Virus record (IMG/VR): IMGVR_UViG_3300045115_000211
Coordinates: 49,195-113,194 of that record
Length of the DNA stretch: 64,000 nt
Reading direction: 5' to 3' (one strand)
From: a virus
Made by a program: the position numbers and the translations under genes. The notes beneath the pieces were generated by a model. It was not told the DNA's origin. It ran no database searches and was given only the letters and a program-made list of their open reading frames with translations. This document shows positions 31,235 to 38,899 of this stretch, piece by piece (positions within the stretch are counted from its first letter, which is position 1; every line of letters begins with the position of its first letter).

Positions 31235-32678
31235 AATTGGACGAGCCGTCTGCCGGATGAGGACAGAGCAAGTCGCTCGCCACGGGCGAGCGTGGATTGA
31301 AACGACTCCACCCGTCGGGATCAATGGCGGACAGAGGTCGCTCGCCACAAGCGAGCGTGGATTGAAACCCCGACTCGTTCCTGCTGCCCGAGTTCGACGA
31401 GTCGCTCGTCACAGGCGAGCGTGGATTGAAACTGTTCGGGCTTTTGCGACCAAGCCTGATAGCGCTTGTCGCTCGCCACAGGCGAGCGTGGATTGAAACA
31501 GGTTGTTGCCGAGCGCCGCGAGCCGCAACACGAGTCGCTCGCCACAAGCGAGCGTGGATTGAAACGACTCTCGCCGCCGGCATCAATGAAGGTCATGGTC
31601 GCTCGCCACAGGCGAGCGTGGATTGAAATGCGCGCTCGCCGTACGCCTGCCCAAGCTCAGGGGCGTCGCTCGCCACATGCGAGCGTGGATTGAAATGGGT
31701 CTTCGGGCAGGCACAGACCCTGTAGGTATGTCGCTCGCCACAGGCGAGCGTGGATTGAAATAGCGCCTGCTTGGCGGCGATGTAGGCGTCCAGTTGTCGC
31801 TCGCCACAGGCGAGCGTGGATTGAAATGAGAGCGAACGCCGCGGACATCGCGGCACGACGGGTCGCTCGCCACAGGCGAGCGTGGATTGAAATATCTGGG
31901 TTCGGTCCCTGTCGCCGATGACGCGACGTCGCTCGCCACAGGCGAGCGTGGATTGAAACCTCCCGTACCCGCCGGGCATGCTCAGGTGCTACGGTCGCTC
32001 GCCACAGGCGAGCGTGGATTGAAACGACCGTGAGGGCCTGCCCCAATGTATGTGGCGGTCGCTCGCCACAGGCGAGCGTGGATTGAAACGCGTACGTGCA
32101 ACTCGTACGAAAGCTGGCCAACGGTCGCTCGCCACAGGCGAGCGTGGATTGAAACCTTCACTTGCCCCCGTCTCGCCGCTCGGCGTGTCGCTCGCCACAG
32201 GCGAGCGTGGATTGAAACGCCCTGCATGCCGTCAGGGCCGAGGCGGTGAAGATCGCTCGCCACAGGCGGGCGTGGATTGAAACGTGACGAACGGGGAGAC
32301 AACGGTCGACCCTCTGCGTCGCTCGCCACAGGCGAGCGTGGATTGAAACGCCTCCAAAGCGCCGCGCCACGGCCGCCATGGAGTCGCTCGCCACAGGCGG
32401 GCGTGGATTGAAATATGATGTTCGAACTGGACTGCCCGATCCCGTCTGGTCGCTCGCTACAAGCGAGCGTGGATTGAAACATGTCGAGTCCCTCCTGATA
32501 CGCGCCCACCATGGAGTCGCTCGCCACTGGCGAGCGTGGCATTGAAACAAGGTCCGCAGGATATCGATGTGGCCCGACGAGGTCGCTCGCCACAGGCGAG
32601 CGTGGTATTGAAACCGCAAGCCCCGCTGATCGACATCACCTGCCCGGTCGCTCGCCACAGGCGAGCGTGGATTGAAAC
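31208..32678 (+). CRISPR. Type I-C CRISPR array: 22 repeats plus a degenerate first repeat
   Basis: Repeats of 32 bases (consensus starts GTCGCTCGCCACAGGCGAGC, ends GTGGATTGAAAC or T) with an 8-bp stem CGCTCGCC/GGCGAGCG. Starts: 31272, 31337, 31401, 31468, 31534, 31598, 31665, 31730, 31796, 31862, 31928, 31994, 32058, 32124, 32187, 32252, 32318, 32383, 32449, 32516, 32582, 32647. The 20th and 21st are 33 bases (one base inserted before ATTGAAAC). Spacers are 31-35 bases, all different. A degenerate repeat (31208-31237) overlaps the cas3 stop and gives one more 34-base spacer. Orientation matches the cas operon; no separate leader. Confidence 0.97.
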
Positions 32679-32762
32679 GAGGATTGAACACAAACAAACC
32701 CTCTTTGCCGTTGACTCCGCACCGCCCCGTGACAACCTCGTCTGGTCGCCATACAAAAGCGG

Positions 32763-32791
32763 TTGACTCCGCATGCCAACGATGCCATAAT
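32763..32791 (+). promoter_or_regulatory. Promoter TTGACT-17-CATAAT after the array
   Basis: -35 TTGACT 32763-32768, -10 CATAAT 32786-32791. A second TTGACT at 32711 has no matching -10 (AACCTC) and may be a relic. Drives the gene at 32819. Confidence 0.75.
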
Positions 32792-32818
32792 GCCCGCGAC
32801 AGAAGAGAGGAGAGACAC

Positions 32819-33532
32819 ATGGGCGACGAAACCAAGGCGTTGACGGGCGAGGCGGAGGTGCCGAGGAACACGGGGCCCGACGAGCACGAGTCCTACGGGC
32901 TGGCGCGCTTCTCCAGGGTCCAGGGCAGCCCCGGCAGGCTCTTCGGGTCCGCCATCGACCACCACCACTTCATCGAGCTGACCATCAGCCGCGGCGCCCG
33001 CCGCAGGGATTTCCAGCGCGACTGGTACTCCCCCAAGGACGAGATCGTCAGCGTTATCATGTCGCCCACCCAGTTCGCCGAGCTGCTCACCAACCTGAAC
33101 GTGGGCGAGGGCGTGCCCTGCACCATCCAGCACGTCAACCGGAAGACGATGGCCAAGTGCCCCGAGAAGACCTTCGCCGAGCAGACCCACGACGACCTGA
33201 AGGGCGAGTTCAAGAGGCTCGCCCAGCGGATCGCCGCCCTGTCCAGGACGGCCGACACGATGCTGTCCGGCCCTGGCGCCCTCAAGGCGTCCGACAAGGC
33301 CAGGGTCAAGGCGGAGATCGCCGCCATCCTCCAGGAGGTCGGCAGCAACATCCCCTTCATCCACGAGTGCTTCCAGGAGGCCTGCGACAAGACCGTCGCC
33401 GACGCCAAGGCGTCCGTCGACGCCGCCGTCCTCCACGCCCAGGTCACCCTCGGCAAGGAGGCATGCGCAAGGCTCGGCCTAGGGGGCGAGTCCGCCAGGG
33501 CCGCCATCGAGGCTCCCAAGCCGAACGTATGA
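32819..33532 (+). CDS. Conserved phage-type protein, 237 aa
   Basis: GAGAGGAGAGACAC before ATG. FSRVQGSPGRLFGSAIDHHH, DFQRDWYSPKDEIVSVIMSPTQFAEL and NLNVGEGVPCTIQHVNRKTM resemble an uncharacterised family seen in many large phages. The C-terminal half is helical/coiled-coil-like. First gene after the CRISPR array; function unknown. Confidence 0.6.
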   Translation: MGDETKALTGEAEVPRNTGPDEHESYGLARFSRVQGSPGRLFGSAIDHHHFIELTISRGARRRDFQRDWYSPKDEIVSVIMSPTQFAELLTNLNVGEGVPCTIQHVNRKTMAKCPEKTFAEQTHDDLKGEFKRLAQRIAALSRTADTMLSGPGALKASDKARVKAEIAAILQEVGSNIPFIHECFQEACDKTVADAKASVDAAVLHAQVTLGKEACARLGLGGESARAAIEAPKPNV

Positions 33533-33560
33533 CGGGGACCAGAGGAAAGCGGGAGGAGCC

Positions 33561-34058
33561 ATGGACATCAAGGTGCGAAGGATCGATCCGACCGAGAGCG
33601 GGAAGTTCGACGACCCCACGACCCCCTATGGGGCTCTCGCCTCGGAGGGGCTGCTCCTGTACGCGTTCGTCGAGCGCGTCCCGCCGGACAGGTGCATGGA
33701 CGGCATCGGGGCCCTCGTCCTGCCAAGGCCAATGGCCGTCAGGATCGGCGACGACCTGATCCTCGACCAGCATGGCCCCATGCGGGTCACCAATGTCCGT
33801 GGCCCCTACGGGCCCGGGCACATGCCCGAAGTCCACCTCAAGTGCCGATGCGACAGGCACAGGGCCCCGCCAGCCGCCGACAAGAACGATGCGCTCGTCG
33901 CCCCCATCAACGAGCTGATCGCCGCCGCCGAGCACCACCTGGTCGTCTTGATGGGGGTCACGGAAGGCGTCCTTTCCTCGGACGCAACCGACGAGTCTTC
34001 CGGAAGGCTTTCCAGGGCGATCGCCAACGCCCGCAAGGCGAGGGAGTCCGCCGCATAA
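33561..34058 (+). CDS. Unrecognised 165-aa protein with a helical tail shared with the 35891 gene
   Basis: GGAGGAGCC before ATG. The N-terminal ~100 residues are beta-rich (RIGDDLILDQHGPMRVTNVR). The tail, APINELIAAAEHHLVVLMGV ... RAIANARKARES, is similar to the tail of the 35891 product (NDLIGAAEGHMQALL ... IAIAGARKARE), pointing to a shared helical module. Function unknown. Confidence 0.55.
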   Translation: MDIKVRRIDPTESGKFDDPTTPYGALASEGLLLYAFVERVPPDRCMDGIGALVLPRPMAVRIGDDLILDQHGPMRVTNVRGPYGPGHMPEVHLKCRCDRHRAPPAADKNDALVAPINELIAAAEHHLVVLMGVTEGVLSSDATDESSGRLSRAIANARKARESAA

Positions 34059-34072
34059 GCCCGTCGACCCGC

Positions 34073-34387
34073 ATGGACGACGCCGACACCTGGGACATCG
34101 TCGGCGGCAGGAGGAGGAAGACCGTGACGAAGTGCCGCCATGCCAATGCCGTCAGCCGCCGCACGCCCATCGGCCGCATCTGGTCGTGCCCCTGCGGGGC
34201 CTACCGCTGGAACGCCAGCAAACGCTGGTTCTCCGGCGGCCCGTGCCATCGACAGGTCAGCCACCAGTCGAGCCTCCACAAGGAACCCCACCACCACACG
34301 CCCGAGCCCCGCGCGATCCTCAACCCCGCAGGATGGCTCGTCAAGTCCAGGCTGCACCTCAACGGGCAGGGATGGCTCGTGCCCTGA
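34073..34387 (+). CDS. Unrecognised 104-aa protein with zinc-like Cys/His
   Basis: CRHANAVSRRTPIGRIWSCPCGAYR and GGPCHRQVSHQSSLHKEPHHH give a Cys/His-rich, basic protein; the CPCG segment and upstream Cys may bind zinc. ATG with no strong ribosome site. Function unknown. Confidence 0.5.
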   Translation: MDDADTWDIVGGRRRKTVTKCRHANAVSRRTPIGRIWSCPCGAYRWNASKRWFSGGPCHRQVSHQSSLHKEPHHHTPEPRAILNPAGWLVKSRLHLNGQGWLVP

Positions 34388-34393
34388 ATGCCG

Positions 34394-34422
34394 TTGACTC
34401 CCGCGGCCAGACGGCCCATAAT
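34394..34422 (+). promoter_or_regulatory. Promoter TTGACT-17-CATAAT, leaderless
   Basis: -35 TTGACT 34394-34399, -10 CATAAT 34417-34422; ATG 34429 begins seven bases after the -10. Confidence 0.75.
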
Positions 34423-34428
34423 GGGGGC

Positions 34429-34773
34429 ATGAACAGGCAGGAGAAGACCCACAGGCTCGCGCGCAGCCGCACCGCCATCATCGACGACGCGTGCGCCGGC
34501 AGGCCCATGCGCCTGTCCATCGCCGGCAGGAACCTCAAGACGCGTCCCGGACAATGCTGGGTGACGACCGTCTTCAAGCACGCCGACCGCGCCACCTTCG
34601 AGTCCAAGGCCGGACCCCTGCTCGACAAGGTCGCCCGCCCCATGGACGGACACGGCTTCCACATCGACAACCAGACCGAGGCCCCCGTCGCCATCGCAGG
34701 GTTCCCCGTCGTCCCCCCGAGGTCGAGCGTGAGCGTGGGGCTCAAGGACGGCAAGTGGGAGGCGAACCCGTGA
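34429..34773 (+). CDS. Unrecognised 114-aa protein
   Basis: Leaderless start. Basic N-terminus (MNRQEKTHRLARSRTA), then a beta-rich core ending IAGFPVVPPRSSVSVGLKDG. It overlaps the ART-like gene by GTGA, so the two are coupled; it could be a partner or immunity protein, but nothing in the sequence shows that. Confidence 0.55.
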   Translation: MNRQEKTHRLARSRTAIIDDACAGRPMRLSIAGRNLKTRPGQCWVTTVFKHADRATFESKAGPLLDKVARPMDGHGFHIDNQTEAPVAIAGFPVVPPRSSVSVGLKDGKWEANP

Positions 34774-35123
34774 CCGTCTACCACGGGACAGGCGCGTGCT
34801 CCGTCCAGGCCATCCTCGACGGCAAGGCCTTCCTGTCCCCCCGCCACTACCTCAGGCGCAGGTCGTTCAGCACGACCACGTCCTTCGACGTCGCATCCAT
34901 CTTCGCCGTCCGCAAGACCCCCGCCGTGGACTTCCGCAGGGGGGAGATCACGGGGGCCGTCATCGAGTTCGAGCTGTCGGGGGCGGAAGGCAAGGACTTC
35001 GCCCCAGCCCGCGACCCGTCCTGCATGCAGGAGGAGCAGGAGATCGCGGTCTTCAACATCAAGGCACTCAAGCCCGTGGCGACATATCGCCACGTCCGGG
35101 GGCGCTGGACAAGGACGTTGTAA
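34770..35123 (+). CDS. Putative ADP-ribosyltransferase-fold protein
   Basis: 117 residues from GTG. VYHGTGACSVQAILDGKAFLS at the N-terminus, SFSTTTSFDVASIFAVR in the middle and EEQEIAVFNIKALKPVA near the end match the order of ART motifs (YHGT, STS-like Ser/Thr, and E-x-E or QxE catalytic Glu). Phage ARTs modify host polymerase, ribosome or defence proteins with NAD. Short length and divergent motifs leave room for doubt. Confidence 0.5.
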   Translation: MTVYHGTGACSVQAILDGKAFLSPRHYLRRRSFSTTTSFDVASIFAVRKTPAVDFRRGEITGAVIEFELSGAEGKDFAPARDPSCMQEEQEIAVFNIKALKPVATYRHVRGRWTRTL

Positions 35124-35133
35124 GGAGGACCAC

Positions 35134-35880
35134 GTGGGACGCGCAGCATGGGGCCGAGGATCGGGACCATCTGGTCCTGACGCGAACATCAGGAAGCACG
35201 CCGCCATCCGCATCGGCGAGCGCACGTCGCTCACCGCCGGGGAGGTCAGGAGGATGCTCTCCGAGGGCCGGTACTACCCCATCGGGGCCGACGGCCAGAA
35301 GGAGCACGTCCACAAGGCCATCTACAGCCCCAAGGACGACAGGCTGTTCGTCGTCGTCCAGGACTCCGACAACCACGACGTCATCACCCTCCTGCCCCTC
35401 GAATACCACAACGCGTGGAGGATCGACCACGAGGCCATCGAGGTCCTCGCCCGCGAGGCCCTCGGCGCCCCGCCCCTGATGCCCCAGGGGATCCCGGAGC
35501 CGCCAGCCAGGCTCCCCGTCTACGTCAACCTCATCGGCGCGGCGGGAGTGGGGGAGGACGGCAGGAAGACCGCCCCGCCCACGACGTGCGTCATGGCTGG
35601 CCACGTCTACGGGCACAGCCTCCGCATCATCGGCATCGACCCCGGCGAGCCTCCCGACCACGCGACCCTGTCGGCGTCCCTTGCCTCCGCGACCGCGGAG
35701 GCGCTGGCGGCCCTCGACGACGCCATAGACGAGGTGATCGGAAGCGACGAGGAACTGGCGGCGTCCGTCGCGGCGGCGACGGCCGTGCGGGTCGCCATGG
35801 ACTGCGGCGCCAGGCATGTGTCCCACCGCAGGTACGCCGGCGCCCATTCCGACGCCAGGAGGAAGGCGACCGCCGCATGA
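35134..35880 (+). CDS. Unrecognised 248-aa two-domain protein
   Basis: GTG start with AAGGAGGACCAC. Residues ~22-95 (HAAIRIGERTSLTAGEVRRM ... LFVVVQDSDNHDVITLLPLE) have the strand-helix layout of DUF4258/RelE-like small RNase folds, a tentative similarity only. The C-terminal ~100 residues are an Ala-rich helical region. Function unknown. Confidence 0.5.
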   Translation: MGRAAWGRGSGPSGPDANIRKHAAIRIGERTSLTAGEVRRMLSEGRYYPIGADGQKEHVHKAIYSPKDDRLFVVVQDSDNHDVITLLPLEYHNAWRIDHEAIEVLAREALGAPPLMPQGIPEPPARLPVYVNLIGAAGVGEDGRKTAPPTTCVMAGHVYGHSLRIIGIDPGEPPDHATLSASLASATAEALAALDDAIDEVIGSDEELAASVAAATAVRVAMDCGARHVSHRRYAGAHSDARRKATAA

Positions 35881-35890
35881 GGAGCAGGCC

Positions 35891-36373
35891 ATGATGATCG
35901 CCAAGGCAAGAAGGGCAAGGACGGAACACCCCTGCGCCGGCTGCAGGGGGACGATCCCCTCCGGGCTGCGCCACGTCGAGGTCAAGCACCACGACGACTC
36001 CGTGCCGTTCCGCCCCACGAGGCCGTTCAAGACCGAGAGGTTCCACTCCTCATGCGTCCCCGAGGACGCCAAACCCGCGCGGGGCAGGCCGGCTGGCGCG
36101 GAGAAGCAGCGGCTCGTGGCCACCTTCAGGGAGGCGGGCGTCGACTTCGGGTCGGGATCGAAGTGCAAGGCGTCCCTCAAGGACCTCCGCACGCTCGCCC
36201 GACGGGAGGAGACCCTCGTGTCCGCCCTCAACGACCTCATCGGGGCCGCCGAGGGCCACATGCAAGCCCTGCTCCACAGCACGGTCGGAAGCGAGATCCA
36301 GGCGGCAAGGGAAAGACTGACGATCGCCATCGCCGGGGCAAGGAAGGCAAGGGAGAAGAACAATGAGGCTTGA
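35891..36373 (+). CDS. 160-aa protein: zinc motif plus helical tail
   Basis: GGAGCAGGCC before ATG. CAGCRG and a later HSSC near residue 50 suggest a PARP-type or treble-clef-like small zinc domain (HPCAGCRGTIPSGLRHVEVK). The helical C-terminus resembles that of the 33561 product. Overlaps the next gene by 11 bases. Confidence 0.55.
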   Translation: MMIAKARRARTEHPCAGCRGTIPSGLRHVEVKHHDDSVPFRPTRPFKTERFHSSCVPEDAKPARGRPAGAEKQRLVATFREAGVDFGSGSKCKASLKDLRTLARREETLVSALNDLIGAAEGHMQALLHSTVGSEIQAARERLTIAIAGARKAREKNNEA

Positions 36374-37043
36374 GTGGCACGACACGCCGGAGGCGATGAG
36401 GGGAATGAGACTCGACTCGCCCGAGTTCGAGGCGGCCGTCGAGGCGTGGATCTCCGACAACGCCAGGGACGGACTCGCCTGCGTCTTCCTCAACCTCCAC
36501 GGCAGGAGCCTCTTCCGCCGCGTCGCCGACAGGGAAGAGAAGCCCCCATCCTGCCCCTACTGCGGCAGGACGTCCGAGCGCACCACCGGCGACCTCATCT
36601 ACCGCGGCAGGCCCGACCTCTCCGACAAGACCTTCTTCCGCTGCGCCCCCTGCGACGCCTACGTCGGCTGCGACGCCCGCGGCAGGCCGCTCGGCACGCT
36701 CGCCGACCGCGACCTCCGCAGGGCCAGGGCCGACGCCCACCAGACCTTCGACCCCCTCTGGAGAAGCGAGGGCATGTCCCGCTCCGACGCCTACGCCTGG
36801 CTCGCCAGCGAGCTCGGCGTCGCCAAGGACGAGTGCCACATCGGGATGTTCGACGAGGACAGGTGCCAAAGGACGGTCATCGCATGCCTCGCGCGGAAGA
36901 GGAAGGGGACGGATCGCAAGGCCCCAAGGCGAGCGACGGGATGGACGAGAGGGACGAGAGCGGCCTGCCCTTCTGACGGCGTTGACTCCTCCGTCGGAAT
37001 CCGGCATAGTCCTCTCATGACATCCAAGGGGAGGGACGAATGA
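36363..37043 (+). CDS. DUF3268 zinc-finger protein; C-terminus possibly frame-shifted
   Basis: 226 residues. CPYCGRTSERTTGDLIYRG, FRCAPCDAYVGCDARGRPLG, RARADAHQTFDPLW and SRSDAYAWLASELG are the DUF3268 pattern. After ~36890 the frame turns basic and runs through the promoter at 36982, while the -1 frame gives an acidic tail ending SGLPF at 36976, a more natural end. The family is phage-associated, with no known activity. Confidence 0.7.
   Translation: MRLEWHDTPEAMRGMRLDSPEFEAAVEAWISDNARDGLACVFLNLHGRSLFRRVADREEKPPSCPYCGRTSERTTGDLIYRGRPDLSDKTFFRCAPCDAYVGCDARGRPLGTLADRDLRRARADAHQTFDPLWRSEGMSRSDAYAWLASELGVAKDECHIGMFDEDRCQRTVIACLARKRKGTDRKAPRRATGWTRGTRAACPSDGVDSSVGIRHSPLMTSKGRDE
36982..37010 (+). 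promoter_or_regulatory. Promoter TTGACT-17-CATAGT
   Basis: -35 TTGACT 36982-36987, -10 CATAGT 37005-37010. An ATG at 37017 stands at the leaderless position and opens a short frame (MTSKGRDE) that stops inside the next gene's ATGA; its AAGGGGAGGG is that gene's ribosome site. Confidence 0.7.
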
Positions 37044-38032
37044 CGTCGGCGAACGTGACACACTACGCAGTCAGGGACAGGGACGGCAAGGTCGTCTTCG
37101 AGGGCAGCCAGCACGCCTGCTGCAAGGACACGATCAGGGGAAGGCTCGCCGCCCTGCCCGACAAGGACAGCCTCACCCTGCACGCCACCTGGCTCGACGA
37201 GAACGAGGTCGACCAGGAAGCCATCCCCATCCCGCTCGAAGACTACCTCGCCGGGAAGCGCCTCGTGTTCCCATCGACGATGGGATGGGAGCTCCACGAG
37301 GAGAACCTGCTGCTCAAGCAGGCCCTCGCCAAGGCCCACTCCGCCATCTCCGTCCTGCGACGCGACAGGGCATGCGACCGGCCACAGCCCTCCGAGCCGG
37401 AATGCGGATGCCTGTCGGAGTCCTGCCTGCACTGCAGGTCGCTCGACGTCCTGCGCGAGATCGAGGTGGCGATCGGGGGAGCCGAGCCCCGCGACACGGC
37501 CCGCCTCATGGCCGAGACCATCGACGCCGACCTCGCCAGGCCCGGCGACCCGCCACCGGGGACCCTCGAAGACCTCCTCAAGCGCCGCCTGAACGAGCCG
37601 TCCCCGACCGGAGGAGGCACGGTCTTCGACGTCGCCGCAGCCGTCGTCGAGAAGACCATCCTCGACGCCAAATGCCACGCGGGCGACGTCCCGTCCGTCG
37701 CCAGGAAGATCGCCAAGGACGTCCTTGAGGCCGCCAACCTCGGCAAGCTGGACGGGATCGGAGAGCCGGACTTCATGCCCGGCAAGGATGCGGAACGCCT
37801 GCTCGCGGGGGACCTCCTGCGCCTCACCGACGGGACATGGGCCGAGGTCGTCGGAGGCCCCTCCGCCCTATGCTCGCAACGCGAAGGAACGCTCATCGTC
37901 CTCCAGGTCGCCACGGACGGCGGCGAGACAAGGATCGTAACCAACCGCGAGATCGAGCGCCTGCTCCATGACCAAGAGGCGGAGTTCTGGATCAAGAGCA
38001 AGGAAGCCAAGCGCAGGACGGAGGACGCATGA
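37040..38032 (+). CDS. Unrecognised 330-aa protein
   Basis: Starts 30 bases after the promoter at an ATGA. An N-terminal beta domain (VRDRDGKVVFEGSQHACC), a coiled segment near 85-110, CGCLSESCLHC (~residues 117-127, possible zinc site), and a helical C-terminus. No family recognised. Confidence 0.6.
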   Translation: MTSANVTHYAVRDRDGKVVFEGSQHACCKDTIRGRLAALPDKDSLTLHATWLDENEVDQEAIPIPLEDYLAGKRLVFPSTMGWELHEENLLLKQALAKAHSAISVLRRDRACDRPQPSEPECGCLSESCLHCRSLDVLREIEVAIGGAEPRDTARLMAETIDADLARPGDPPPGTLEDLLKRRLNEPSPTGGGTVFDVAAAVVEKTILDAKCHAGDVPSVARKIAKDVLEAANLGKLDGIGEPDFMPGKDAERLLAGDLLRLTDGTWAEVVGGPSALCSQREGTLIVLQVATDGGETRIVTNREIERLLHDQEAEFWIKSKEAKRRTEDA

Positions 38033-38364
38033 TCAGGTCGACAGGACTGGAATGGAAGCGCTTCTACGGCGACCCCTCCGTCTGGAAGGACGGCGCCTAC
38101 CACGACGACTCCAAGATCCTCGTCGACGGCGTGGACGCCGAAGAGAACCAGATCGACCTGTCGCTCATCGACGACGCCGCCAAGGTCGAGCTGCACTCCG
38201 GGGCGTTCTTCCCGGACGGCTCCGGCGACCCCGAGGAGCTCAACGACGTGTTCAGGAAGTGGCGCAAGGCCCAGACCATGTCCTCCTTCGTCGTCGAGGT
38301 GCCCAACGACCGCGTCGAGGAGGCCAAGGCCGCCATCCGGGGTCTCGGAGGGAGGACGACGTGA
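38029..38364 (+). CDS. Unrecognised 111-aa acidic protein
   Basis: ATGA overlap. Acidic, with a Trp/Tyr-rich N-terminus (LEWKRFYGDPSVWKDGAYHD). No recognised domain. Confidence 0.55.
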   Translation: MIRSTGLEWKRFYGDPSVWKDGAYHDDSKILVDGVDAEENQIDLSLIDDAAKVELHSGAFFPDGSGDPEELNDVFRKWRKAQTMSSFVVEVPNDRVEEAKAAIRGLGGRTT

Positions 38365-38627
38365 CCAGGCCCCTGCCATGCCCCTGCTGCGAAGCCGCCC
38401 CCAAGGTCGGGCCATCCGGCAACGCCGAGGAGGGCGTGTCCTGCCCCTGCGGCCTCAACGTCAGGGAAAGGTGGGACTTCTCCCTGTCGAGGAGCCTGCC
38501 GAAGGACACGGCCATCGAAGCGAGGTACGACGCCATGCGCAACGACGCCCGGAGGAGGGCGATCGCCAAGTGGAACCGACGCCCGACAGGGGGGAAGGAC
38601 GCCGCCAGGCGGGGAAGGAAGACATGA
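38361..38627 (+). CDS. Lar-like zinc-ribbon protein, 88 aa
   Basis: GTG start by GTGA overlap. LPCPCCEAAPKVGP and VSCPCGLNV form a zinc ribbon like Lar-type restriction-alleviation proteins (PCPFCGG...V.C..CG), ending with a basic AIAKWNRRP motif that is also typical of Lar proteins. Anti-restriction function is plausible, unproven. Confidence 0.6.
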   Translation: MTRPLPCPCCEAAPKVGPSGNAEEGVSCPCGLNVRERWDFSLSRSLPKDTAIEARYDAMRNDARRRAIAKWNRRPTGGKDAARRGRKT

Positions 38628-38899
38628 GCACCAGCCTCAAGGACCTGATCGAGGCCCTGCACGCCGCGGACTGCACCTTCGAGGAGGAGGACGCCAGCGA
38701 AGGCTCCAGCCTCGCGGCCCTCGGGTTCGACACCCATAGCCTCGCCCAGGCCCAGGCCCTCCAAGACTGCGAGGCCGTCTGCCGCCCCTCCGGCGAGGCC
38801 GAGCGCGACCAGCTCGAAGCCCTCCGCTGCTGCCGCACCCTCGGCGACCTGCTCGCATGGTGCAACGGAGACGACCGCAAGGGAAGGGGAGAGCCATGA
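38624..38899 (+). CDS. Unrecognised 91-aa protein
   Basis: ATGA overlap. Acidic helical protein with several Cys (ALHAADCTFEEEDA, LRCCRTL, AWCNGD). Function unknown. Confidence 0.5.
   Translation: MSTSLKDLIEALHAADCTFEEEDASEGSSLAALGFDTHSLAQAQALQDCEAVCRPSGEAERDQLEALRCCRTLGDLLAWCNGDDRKGRGEP

Noticed and set aside
32711-32739. Promoter at the first TTGACT after the array
   Set aside because: The matching -10 position reads AACCTC; a good promoter lies 52 bases downstream.
31221-32871. Open frames through the CRISPR array on both strands
   Set aside because: They translate the repeat over and over (SPVASD, TLACGER, ARHRRAWIET) and are by-products of the 32-base repeats.
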